Assembly: GCA_023256115.1 (NCBI GenBank)
Contig: JAGDWU010000078.1
Location: 1,639-16,824 of the forward strand
Origin: Candidatus Aenigmatarchaeota archaeon
GTDB lineage: Archaea > Aenigmatarchaeota > Aenigmatarchaeia > CG10238-14 > SpSt-28
Length of the DNA: 15,186 bases
Reading direction: 5' to 3'
Position 1 is the stretch's first letter. Every line of letters starts with the position of its first letter. The notes under the pieces are model-generated. The model did no database searches and was not told the DNA's origin. It worked only from the letters and a program-made list of their open reading frames with translations. Position numbers and translations under genes: made by a program. This document shows positions 5,989 through 13,085 of the stretch, in pieces.

Positions 5989-6517
5989 ATTAATAGTTGT
6001 TTTTTCTCAAAAAGTTGATACAAAAGACTTGAAATCCAAATTACAATATATTACTTTACCTTACTATGAAAATTCTAAAGTTATAGTAATTAGAGAAGTA
6101 GCAAAAAAAGAAAATGAAATTAGCATAAAAGAAATAGAAGAAATGGCAAAATCAAAAAGATTACCAAGAAAATTTGCTAATAGTTATGATTTTGCTTTAG
6201 CTGAGCAAAAATTGTTGCCAATAATTGGTAAATTAATTGGAAAATATTTAGCAGTTAGAGGTAAAATGCCGATAGCAATTAAAGATGAAAAAAAAGTAGA
6301 AGAGGAAATAGAAAAATTAAAGAAAAGTGTTAAAATAAATATAAAGCAAAATCAAATTCAATTAAAAGTTGGTAAGGAAAATTTGGAAAATGAAAAACTT
6401 GCCAAAAATATTTTATCTGCAATAGAGCAAATAATTAGTCAACTACCAAGAAAAGAAAGAGACATAAAAAAAATAATGATAAAATTAACAATGTCAAAAC
6501 CTGTAAAATTATACTAA
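5906..6517 (+). CDS. rpl1: 50S ribosomal protein L1 (uL1)
   Basis: A 203-residue protein of the mobile L1 stalk, which helps release deacylated tRNA from the E site; in archaea it can also repress its own operon by binding mRNA. Family features are KRKFIQTVELIVVF near the N-terminus (residues 20-33), the middle-domain stretch with LAEQKLLPIIGKLIGKYL followed by VRGKMP, and the C-terminal TMSKPVKLY close to the family's usual ending. Length is slightly below the 210-220 common in archaea. The start at 5906 is the only Met giving the normal N-terminus. Four bases separate its stop codon from the L10 start. I did not find a convincing mRNA copy of an L1 binding site near the operon start. Confidence 0.95.
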   Translation: MIAEKTIIEKLKELKEKSKKRKFIQTVELIVVFSQKVDTKDLKSKLQYITLPYYENSKVIVIREVAKKENEISIKEIEEMAKSKRLPRKFANSYDFALAEQKLLPIIGKLIGKYLAVRGKMPIAIKDEKKVEEEIEKLKKSVKINIKQNQIQLKVGKENLENEKLAKNILSAIEQIISQLPRKERDIKKIMIKLTMSKPVKLY

Positions 6518-6521
6518 AATT

Positions 6522-7358
6522 ATGCTAACTAGAGAAGAGAAAGAAAAAATAGTAAAAGAAATAATTAACATATTTAAAACATATTCTACAATTGGTTTTG
6601 TGGATTTTTATAAGTTAGGAACTAGAGAATATAGAGAATTAAAAAAAGAACTAAAAAATAAAATTAACTTTGAAATAAAATTTTTCAAAAGAAGTTTAGT
6701 ATTAAAAGCTTTAGAGTTTCTAAATAGAGAAGAACTAAAAAAATATTTGCCAAATCAAGTTGGTATTTTGTTTTCCAATGAAAATCCACTTAAAATATAT
6801 AAGGAAATAAAAAAGGTTTATAAAGAAAGATTTGCTAAGCCTAATGATATTGCAGAAGAAGATATAATAATTAAACCAATGATTACTAATATCCCAGCTG
6901 GCCCATCAATTGCAGAATTTCAAAAATTCAAAATTGAAGTTGGAGTTGAGCAAGGAAAGATTGCAATAAAAAAGGAAAAATTGTTAGTTAAAAAAGGGGA
7001 AAAAATAAGTAGTGAAATAGCTAGCATTTTACAAAAACTTGGAATAAAACCGATAAAAGTAAGATTAAATTTAACTTGTTTAATTCAAGATTCTATAATA
7101 TTTCCAAAAGATGTTTTAGAATTAGATGAAGAATATTATTCAAATGAGATTAAAAAAGCATTTTTAACTTGCTTAAAAATTTGTGAAAAAATAGAATGGT
7201 TTAATATTTATAATATTAAAAACTTTATAATAAAAGCTAAAAGAATTAAAAATGAAATTTGCGAAAAAATAGAAATATTTGATAAAGAGAGTTTAGAAAA
7301 TTCTATAAAAAAACATATTTTGATTGCAGAAAAAATAAAAAGCCTTTTAAATATTTAA
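6522..7358 (+). CDS. rpl10: 50S ribosomal protein L10/P0 (uL10) lacking the acidic C-terminal tail
   Basis: A 278-residue stalk scaffold that anchors L12 dimers to the GTPase-associated centre. The N-terminal rRNA-binding domain (residues 1-105) shows the usual TIGFVDFYKLGTREYRELKKEL and FKRSLVLKAL segments. The archaeal/eukaryal inserted domain II follows, with NIPAGPSIAEFQKFKIEVG around 122-141 and KEKLLVKKGEKIS. The C-terminal part (about 205-278) is helical and keeps the spine where L12 dimers would sit. Archaeal and eukaryal P0 proteins normally end with a hinge and an acidic tail like that of L12 (ending in a GLxxLFG motif). Here the protein stops at KSLLNI with no such tail. Neighbours are L1 and L12, as expected. 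Confidence 0.94.
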   Translation: MLTREEKEKIVKEIINIFKTYSTIGFVDFYKLGTREYRELKKELKNKINFEIKFFKRSLVLKALEFLNREELKKYLPNQVGILFSNENPLKIYKEIKKVYKERFAKPNDIAEEDIIIKPMITNIPAGPSIAEFQKFKIEVGVEQGKIAIKKEKLLVKKGEKISSEIASILQKLGIKPIKVRLNLTCLIQDSIIFPKDVLELDEEYYSNEIKKAFLTCLKICEKIEWFNIYNIKNFIIKAKRIKNEICEKIEIFDKESLENSIKKHILIAEKIKSLLNI

Positions 7359-7374
7359 ATGCTAAATATAAAAT
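7346..7374 (+). promoter_or_regulatory. Putative internal promoter for rpl12
   Basis: The end of rpl10 and the 16-bp gap before rpl12 contain TTTAAATATTTAAAT (7347-7361), a box A-like stretch centred about 20 bp upstream of the rpl12 ATG at 7375. An extra start here would raise L12 output, which is plausible because L12 is present in several copies per ribosome while L10 is single-copy. The same bases encode the last L10 residues, and A/T richness is common in this genome, so the call is tentative. Confidence 0.35.
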
Positions 7375-7680
7375 ATGAGCATTTATGTGTATGCAGCATT
7401 AATGTTGCATGAAGCAAAGAAAGAGATTAGCGAAGAAAATATAAAGAAGATTTTGCAAAGTGTTGGAATAGAAATAGATGAAGCCAAAGTTAAAAGCTTA
7501 GTCGAATCTATTAAAAATGTAAATATAGATGAAATAAAAGAAAGCGCAATTTCTTTTGCTCCTGTTCAAACTCAAGTTCAAACACAACAAAAAGAAGAGA
7601 AAAAAGAAGAAAAGAAAGAGGAAAAGAAAGCTGCCGAAGAACAAGCTGTAGCAGGATTAAGCGCATTATTTGGTTTCTAA
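7375..7680 (+). CDS. rpl12: 50S ribosomal protein L12/P1 (archaeal stalk protein)
   Basis: A 101-residue stalk protein of the archaeal/eukaryal P1 type, which recruits and stimulates translation factors. The N-terminal dimerisation domain begins [20 protein letters not shown] and includes [21 protein letters not shown] (residues 1-55). A flexible segment with repeated Q-T/V pairs follows, then a charged run of EEKK repeats at about 72-90. The protein ends in [10 protein letters not shown], the conserved tail that binds elongation factors. It is the only protein in the stalk pair here to carry this tail, since L10 lacks it. The stop codon TAA shares a base with the next ATG (TAATG), linking it to the HD-domain gene. 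Confidence 0.95.
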   Translation: MSIYVYAALMLHEAKKEISEENIKKILQSVGIEIDEAKVKSLVESIKNVNIDEIKESAISFAPVQTQVQTQQKEEKKEEKKEEKKAAEEQAVAGLSALFGF

Positions 7681-8219
7681 TGCTTGAAGAATTGTGCGGA
7701 TTAATAAAAGATGAAGAGTTAAGAAAAAAAGTTGTCGAATTCATAAAAAATTTAAAGCTATCGAATCCAAATTTTTTAAAATATAAGCAAGAAAAATTTG
7801 AAAAAACATTTATTTATTTTTCTACAAATCCTTTTAAAGGCTTTGCTAAAAGAGATTTAGTAACCCATACAAAATTTGTTGTTGAATTATGCAATAAAAT
7901 AGCTGATGTAATAGAAGATGTTTGGGGTTTAAAAGTTAATAAAGATGTTTTAATAGCATCTGCAATTTTGCATGATATTATGAAAGTATATGAGTCATCT
8001 AATTTAAATGAACATCCTTTATTAGACCATGCAACATTAGCTATTTCTGAATTATATGCAAGAGGTTTTAATGAAGAAATTTTGCATGCAATAGAAGCAA
8101 CATCAAATAAAGAGCCCAAAACATTAGAAGCTTTTATTTTAAGTGCTGTAGATAATTTTGCGAGCGTTTTAGAATTTAATTTGCTGCCAAAAGAAGAAAT
8201 ACATAAACATAAAGAATAA
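7680..8219 (+). CDS. HD-domain metal-dependent phosphohydrolase, function unknown
   Basis: A 179-residue soluble protein with an HD-type metal site. Candidate ligands are His63 (in VTHTKFVVEL), the adjacent His98-Asp99 (ILHDIMKVY), His112, His117 or His126 in the middle, and Asp148 (SAVDNFAS). This spacing matches small HD phosphohydrolases, which hydrolyse nucleotides, cyclic nucleotides or other phosphate esters; the substrate cannot be told from sequence. The N-terminal 50 residues form a helical leader with no known motif. The start codon overlaps the rpl12 stop (TAATG), so it should be translated with the stalk operon. No synthetase or RelA-like domain is attached. It ends the string of genes, and a promoter-like gap follows. 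A housekeeping nucleotidase or a degrader of a stress nucleotide are possible guesses, with no direct evidence. Confidence 0.85.
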   Translation: MLEELCGLIKDEELRKKVVEFIKNLKLSNPNFLKYKQEKFEKTFIYFSTNPFKGFAKRDLVTHTKFVVELCNKIADVIEDVWGLKVNKDVLIASAILHDIMKVYESSNLNEHPLLDHATLAISELYARGFNEEILHAIEATSNKEPKTLEAFILSAVDNFASVLEFNLLPKEEIHKHKE

Positions 8220-8264
8220 ACGTTAATAGTAAATAACATATATTAATAATAAAAAAATATAATT
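8220..8264 (+). promoter_or_regulatory. Putative promoter of the gap gene
   Basis: This 45-bp A/T-rich gap separates the HD gene from gap. ATATATTAATAA within 8238-8250 is a box A candidate centred about 22 bp upstream of the ATG at 8265, fitting a leaderless transcript. It is one of the longer gaps on this strand and probably separates the ribosomal operon from the glycolytic one. Confidence 0.5.
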
Positions 8265-9305
8265 ATGAAAACGAAAGCAAGAGTTCTTGTTAATGGTATT
8301 GGAACAGTAGGGAAAAGAATTGCTCACGCTATAAAACTTCAAAGTGATATGGAATTAGTTGGGATAGCAGACGTTGCTCCAACACCAACGCTAAAAACTG
8401 TTTTAGAACCAAAAGGATTTTTGTATGGAACTAGATTATATGCAAGTAATGATCAAGGATATGAAAACTTAAAAAAAGCTGGAATGTGGGTTGAAGGGAA
8501 ATTAGAAGATTTATTAAGAAATGGAGCAGTAGATATAGTAATAGATGCTGCTCCGGAAGGAATAGGAGCATTAAACAAGCAATTGTATCAAAAATATGGA
8601 GTAAAAGCAATATTTCAAGGCGGTGAAAAAGCAGATGTTGCAGAAATGAGCTTTAATGCAATTGTGAATTATGAAGAAGCATTAGGAAAAAATTATGTTA
8701 GAGTTCCTAGTTGTAACACTACTGGCTTAATAAGAAGTTTGTCAGCAATTGATTTTAACTTTGAAATAGAATATGGTTTTATAGCATTAGTAAGGAGATC
8801 TGTTGATCCGCATGAATACAAAAAAGGTCCAATAAATGCAATTGAATTTGACTTGCATGTTCCATCACATCATGCACCAGACGTTAAAACAGTTTTAAAG
8901 CATTTAAATTTGTTTTCGCTTGCAGTAAAAGTACCAACAACATTATCGCATGTGCACATTGTTGATTTGCTAGTAAAAAGAGAAACAAGTTATGAAGAAG
9001 TTTTAAAGGCATTTGAAAACCAAACAAGAGTAATAACTTTAAGTGCAAAAGAATATCCAGCAACTAGTGTTGTAATAGAAAAGTTTAGAGATTATTTAAG
9101 GCCTAGATATGATGTATATGAGTTAATAATTTTTAAAGACTTAATAAATGTTGATGGTAAGAGAATAAGATATGTGCAACAAGTTCATCAAGAAGCAATA
9201 ATTGTTCCAGAAAATGTTGATGCAGTTAGAGCAATGCTAGAGTTAGAAAAAAATAAATGGGAAAGCATAAGAAAAACAAATGAAAGTCTAGGAATAATTA
9301 AGTAA
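8265..9305 (+). CDS. gap: Glyceraldehyde-3-phosphate dehydrogenase, archaeal type II, phosphorylating
   Basis: A 346-residue enzyme interconverting glyceraldehyde-3-phosphate plus phosphate with 1,3-bisphosphoglycerate using NAD(P). The Rossmann motif is NGIGTVGKR (residues 10-18). The catalytic cysteine is Cys150 in the archaeal signature PSCNTTGL (148-155). Further family segments are RRSVDPHEYKKGPINAI and VPSHHAPDVKTVL in the catalytic domain, and VPTTLSHVHIVDLLVK. The C-terminus IRYVQQVHQEAIIVPENVDAVRA is typical of the family. The acidic Asp36 in GIADVAPT lies where the second strand of the Rossmann fold ends; cofactor preference (NADP versus NAD) is not decidable by eye. It lies 19 bp upstream of pgk, so the two consecutive glycolytic steps are encoded side by side. 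Confidence 0.97.
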   Translation: MKTKARVLVNGIGTVGKRIAHAIKLQSDMELVGIADVAPTPTLKTVLEPKGFLYGTRLYASNDQGYENLKKAGMWVEGKLEDLLRNGAVDIVIDAAPEGIGALNKQLYQKYGVKAIFQGGEKADVAEMSFNAIVNYEEALGKNYVRVPSCNTTGLIRSLSAIDFNFEIEYGFIALVRRSVDPHEYKKGPINAIEFDLHVPSHHAPDVKTVLKHLNLFSLAVKVPTTLSHVHIVDLLVKRETSYEEVLKAFENQTRVITLSAKEYPATSVVIEKFRDYLRPRYDVYELIIFKDLINVDGKRIRYVQQVHQEAIIVPENVDAVRAMLELEKNKWESIRKTNESLGIIK

Positions 9306-9324
9306 CTTTCCTTTTATATTTTTT
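9306..9324 (+). promoter_or_regulatory. T-rich gap between gap and pgk
   Basis: These 19 bp (14 T on the plus strand) lie between the gap stop codon and the pgk ATG. The T tracts resemble archaeal intrinsic termination signals, and TTTTATATTTTTT could also work as a weak box A. A partial terminator or processing site that tunes gap relative to pgk is possible, but simple read-through in one operon is equally likely. Confidence 0.25.
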
Positions 9325-10557
9325 ATGAAAGAATTTTTTGTATTAGATGATTTTGATTTAAAAAATAAAAGAGTTGCTATTAGAATTGATTTAAATAGTG
9401 ATTTTGAAAATGGAAAACTATTACCAAATGAAAGATTTGAAGCTTATTCTAAAACTGTAAAAGAATTAATTGAAAGAGAGGCAAAAGTAATAATTTTGGC
9501 TCATCAATCTAGAAAAGGTGAACCAGATTTTGTTAGTTTAAATCAGCATGCTGAATTATTTTCAAAATATGTTGGTTATAATATTGAATTTGTTAATGAT
9601 ATAATTGGAGAAAAAGCTAAAAAAAGAATTAATGAATTAAAAAGTGGCGAAGCAATAATGCTAGATAATGTAAGATTTTTGGATGATGAAGATAAAGAGA
9701 AAAGTATTAATGAACATGCAAATTCAAGTTTAGTAAAATTTTTATCTCCGCTAATTGATTTTTATGTTTTGGACGCATTTTCAGCAGCTCATAGAAGTCA
9801 TGCTAGCATTGTTGGATTTGCAACAGTAAAGCCAATGATTGCTGGTAGAGTTATGGAAAAAGAAATAGAAAGCGTAAAAGAAGCAATAAAACCTTTAGGA
9901 TTAAATGTTTGGATTGTTGGAGGTGCAAAAATAGATGATTGTATTAAAGTTTTAGAAAAAATGTTTGAAAGAAAACCAGAAAGCATTGAAAAAGTATTGA
10001 CCGGCGGATTATTAGCTGCTTTGTTTTTATTAGCTAAAGGATACAAAATTGGAAAAACTTATGAATTATTAGAAAAAAAAGGATATTTAAATTTATTAGA
10101 AAAAGCAAAAAAATTATTATCTTTATATTCAAAAGAAATAGAATTGCCAATAGATGTTGCAATAGAAAAAAATGGAAAAAGAAAAGAAGTTCCAATTGAA
10201 AAAATTCCAAACAATGCATTAATTTTAGATATTGGATCAAAAACAATTGAAAAATATAAAAAAATTATTTCAGAAGCGAGAAGCATAATAGTTAAAGGTC
10301 CTATGGGAAAATTTGAGCAAGAAGGATTCGAAATTGGGACAAAAGAAATTTTAGAAGAAGTAGCAAAAAGTGATGCATATTCTTTAATTGGTGGTGGTGA
10401 TACAAGCGTTGCAATTGAAAAATTCAAAATTCCAAAAAACAAATTCAATTACATTAGCGTAGGTGGCGGGGCATTAATTACTTATTTAGCAGAAGGAACA
10501 TTAGTTGGAATAGAGGCTTTAAAAATTAGCTATTCTTTATTTAGGAAACCTAAATGA
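9325..10557 (+). CDS. pgk: Phosphoglycerate kinase
   Basis: A 410-residue enzyme transferring phosphate between 1,3-bisphosphoglycerate and ADP, giving ATP in glycolysis and running in reverse in gluconeogenesis. Substrate-binding features are RIDLNSDF (residues 20-27, the usual RVDFNVP region), the archaeal AHQSRKG (59-65), MLDNVRFLDDE, and DAFSAAHRSHASIVGFA. The nucleotide side shows VGGAKIDD, KGPMGKFE (GPMG at 325-328), GGGDTS (356-361) and SVGGGALITYLAEG near the C-terminus. All key motifs are present, so it should be active. Its last four bases overlap the next start codon (ATGA), tying it to the radical SAM gene. Together with gap it makes the only visible ATP-forming pair in the window. 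Confidence 0.97.
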   Translation: MKEFFVLDDFDLKNKRVAIRIDLNSDFENGKLLPNERFEAYSKTVKELIEREAKVIILAHQSRKGEPDFVSLNQHAELFSKYVGYNIEFVNDIIGEKAKKRINELKSGEAIMLDNVRFLDDEDKEKSINEHANSSLVKFLSPLIDFYVLDAFSAAHRSHASIVGFATVKPMIAGRVMEKEIESVKEAIKPLGLNVWIVGGAKIDDCIKVLEKMFERKPESIEKVLTGGLLAALFLLAKGYKIGKTYELLEKKGYLNLLEKAKKLLSLYSKEIELPIDVAIEKNGKRKEVPIEKIPNNALILDIGSKTIEKYKKIISEARSIIVKGPMGKFEQEGFEIGTKEILEEVAKSDAYSLIGGGDTSVAIEKFKIPKNKFNYISVGGGALITYLAEGTLVGIEALKISYSLFRKPK

Positions 10558-11558
10558 ATGAAATAAAAAGTAAGCTTAATAGATATTTTAAAATATTAGA
10601 GGGTAAAGAGCTTGCAAGATTTCAAATATGTAAGAAAATAGAGTGCGAAAAAGATTCCAATTTAATAAAACAACACAAAGAAAAAATAAAGGAATTTTAT
10701 GAATTATTAAACGATGAAAAAGTAAAAAAGCTTAATAATGCAAACTATTCATTTTTAGATTTAAAAATTGATATTGCTAAAAAAATTTTAAAAAAATGTG
10801 TATTTTGTGAATGGAAGTGTAAGGTAAATAGATATAAAAATTTTGGAATATGTAAAGTTGGAAAAGATATGCTAATTTCTAGCGAATTTTTGCATTATGG
10901 CGAAGAATATTTTTTTGTTCCAAGCCATACAATTTTTTTCATGGGTTGTAATTTTAAATGTCAATTTTGTCAAAATTATTCTATTTCGCAATGGCTTGAA
11001 AAAGGAATTAAAATAAATGAAAAAGAATTAGCAGCAAGCATTGAAATAAAAAATTCTAAAAATGTAAATTTTGTTGGCGGCGAACCAACTCCATATCTTT
11101 ACCATATTTTAAAGACTTTAAAACATGTTAATAAAAATGTGCCAGTTATTTGGAATTCAAATTTTTACTGTAGTAAAATTACCATGCAATTATTAATTGG
11201 AGTTGTAGATGTTTATTTACCAGATTTTAAATATGGAAATGATGAATGTGCATTAAAATATTCAAAAGTTAAAAATTATTTTAAAATTGTTGCAAGAAAT
11301 CATTTATTAGCAGCAAAAGATGCTGAAATTGTAGTTAGGCATTTAATTTTACCAAATCATGTTGAATGCTGTAGCAAAAAAGTTTTAGATTGGATAGCTA
11401 AAAATATAAAAGATAAGGCAATTGTTAATATAATGGATCAATATTATCCTTGCTATTTAGCTTTTAAATATCCAGAAATTAATAGAAGAATAACCATTGA
11501 AGAATTTGAAGAGGTTTTAAATTATGCAAAATCTTTAGGTTTAACATTTATTTATTAA
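10554..11558 (+). CDS. PflX-like radical SAM protein, substrate unknown
   Basis: A 334-residue radical S-adenosylmethionine enzyme resembling the PflX group (COG1313), distant relatives of pyruvate-formate-lyase activating enzyme. The radical SAM cluster motif is C132-x3-C136-x2-C139 in GCNFKCQFCQNYSIS, followed by FVGGEPTPY, the glycine-rich SAM-contact motif. Upstream is a second cysteine set C82-x2-C85-x3-C89-x10-C100 (in KCVFCEWKCKVNR and GICKVG), and the family-typical HYGEEYFFVPSHTIFF leads into the cluster. The first 70 residues are a charged helical leader with additional cysteines (26 and 31). The biochemical role of this family is unsettled; no glycyl-radical enzyme partner is in the window. 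Start overlaps the pgk stop, and the lysS start is five bases after its stop. Confidence 0.85.
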   Translation: MNEIKSKLNRYFKILEGKELARFQICKKIECEKDSNLIKQHKEKIKEFYELLNDEKVKKLNNANYSFLDLKIDIAKKILKKCVFCEWKCKVNRYKNFGICKVGKDMLISSEFLHYGEEYFFVPSHTIFFMGCNFKCQFCQNYSISQWLEKGIKINEKELAASIEIKNSKNVNFVGGEPTPYLYHILKTLKHVNKNVPVIWNSNFYCSKITMQLLIGVVDVYLPDFKYGNDECALKYSKVKNYFKIVARNHLLAAKDAEIVVRHLILPNHVECCSKKVLDWIAKNIKDKAIVNIMDQYYPCYLAFKYPEINRRITIEEFEEVLNYAKSLGLTFIY

Positions 11559-11563
11559 TATTT

Positions 11564-13078
11564 ATGCAATATAGCGAAGGATTAAAAGTTTCAATCGAAG
11601 AAAATTTAAAAAGATTAAAAAAATTAAGAGAACTAAATATCGAACCTTATCCATATGAATTTTTAGGAAGAATTGAAGTAAAAGAAATTTTGGAAAATGT
11701 TGAAAAATATTTTGGAAAATGTGTAAAAATAGCTGGAAGAATTTTGTCAGTAAGAAGGCATGGTAAATTAATATTTTATGATGTTTATGATGAAGGGAAT
11801 AAAATTCAAGTTGCAGCTAGTTATGACAAACTAAAAGAAAATTTTGAGCTTGCAAAATTGTTAAAAAGAGGAGACATAATTGGGGCAGAAGGTGAATTGG
11901 GCAAAACTATAAAAGGCGAATTAACAGTTTTTGCAGACAAAATTTATTTGCTAACTCCAACACTAATCGATTGGCCAGATAAATGGTTTGGCATTGAAGA
12001 TATAGAAGAAAGATATAGGAAAAGGTATTTAGATGTTTGGTATAATGAAAATTCTAGAAAAACATTTGAAATAAAAGTAAAGGTAATTGATTTCTTTAGA
12101 AAGTACTTAAAAAATCTTGGTTATAAAGATTTTTCACTAGAAATTCCATTAATTCAGCCAATTTATGGTGGAGCATATGCAAAACCTTTTATTGTTTATG
12201 TTAATGATTTAAAAGAAAATCAATTTTTAAGTATTAGTCCAGAAATTCAGCTAAAAATATTATTAGTTGCAGGTTTTAATAAAGTTTTTGCAATAACAAA
12301 AAATTTTAGAAATGAAAGTATAGATGTTACTCATAATCCAGAATTTATTGGTTTTGAATTTTACGAAGCATATGCAAATAGAGATAAAATGATGGAAATA
12401 GTTGAAAATATGATTTATCAAGCGGCTTTAGAAATTTTAGGAACATCAAAAATAAAATTTAAAGATTATGAAATTGATTTAAAACCGCCTTGGCAAAGGA
12501 TAACAGTTTATGATGCATTAAAAAAATATGCAAATTTAGATGTTGAGAAAATGAGTGATGAAGAAATAAAAAGTGAATTAGTAAAACATGGAATAACTTT
12601 AAAAACAAAAGAATTTAATAGAGGCTTAGCAATTGTTGAGCTTACTGAAAAATTAGTTGAAGATAAACTAATACAGCCAACATTTCTTATTGAACATCCA
12701 ATAGAATCTACACCGCTTTGCAAACCAAGTAGAAAAGATCCAAAATTAGTGGAAAGAGCAGAAGCATACATTGCTGGAATTGAAATTGCAAATATTTATA
12801 GCGAATTGAACAATCCAATAATTCAAAATGAATTATTATTACAACAAGCAAAAATGAGAGAGCTTGGATTTGAAGAAGCGCATGAATATGATAAAACATT
12901 TGTAGAAGCTTTGATGTATGGAATGCCTCCAGCTGGTGGAGTAGGAATTGGGGTTGAAAGGGTTGTACAAATATTTACAAATAATTATAGCATAAAAGAA
13001 GTAATGTTCTGGCCAATGATGAAAAGAAAAAATGTAAGTGAAGCAGTAGATATATTGACAAATTTAACTTCAAAATAG
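11564..13078 (+). CDS. lysS: Lysyl-tRNA synthetase, class II
   Basis: A 504-residue class II aminoacyl-tRNA synthetase charging tRNA-Lys. The N-terminal OB-fold anticodon-binding domain covers about residues 50-134 (VKIAGRILSVRRHGKLIFY). The catalytic domain follows, with IEERYRKRYLDVW at about 147-159, motif 2 FRNESIDVTHNPEF (248-261) and motif 3 GVGIGVERVVQIF (459-471). LysRS-type features also include EHPIESTPLCKPSRKDP and GIEIANIYSELNNP. The normally seen PLAK tetrapeptide is PLCK here. All three class II motifs are present and there is no class I HIGH or KMSKS signature. Many archaea instead use a class I LysRS, so the class is informative. It follows the PflX-like gene by five bases and converges on the GH57 gene with a seven-base gap. 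Confidence 0.95.
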   Translation: MQYSEGLKVSIEENLKRLKKLRELNIEPYPYEFLGRIEVKEILENVEKYFGKCVKIAGRILSVRRHGKLIFYDVYDEGNKIQVAASYDKLKENFELAKLLKRGDIIGAEGELGKTIKGELTVFADKIYLLTPTLIDWPDKWFGIEDIEERYRKRYLDVWYNENSRKTFEIKVKVIDFFRKYLKNLGYKDFSLEIPLIQPIYGGAYAKPFIVYVNDLKENQFLSISPEIQLKILLVAGFNKVFAITKNFRNESIDVTHNPEFIGFEFYEAYANRDKMMEIVENMIYQAALEILGTSKIKFKDYEIDLKPPWQRITVYDALKKYANLDVEKMSDEEIKSELVKHGITLKTKEFNRGLAIVELTEKLVEDKLIQPTFLIEHPIESTPLCKPSRKDPKLVERAEAYIAGIEIANIYSELNNPIIQNELLLQQAKMRELGFEEAHEYDKTFVEALMYGMPPAGGVGIGVERVVQIFTNNYSIKEVMFWPMMKRKNVSEAVDILTNLTSK

Positions 13079-13085
13079 TTTAAGA

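Noticed and set aside
7814..8239. Minus-strand 141-codon open frame opposite the HD gene
   Set aside because: It covers the well-supported HD-domain gene in antisense, has no recognisable motif and no promoter distinct from the neighbouring gap.
10059..10448. Minus-strand open frame opposite pgk
   Set aside because: Antisense of conserved PGK motifs in AT-rich DNA; hydrophobic, Phe/Ile/Ser-rich shadow sequence.
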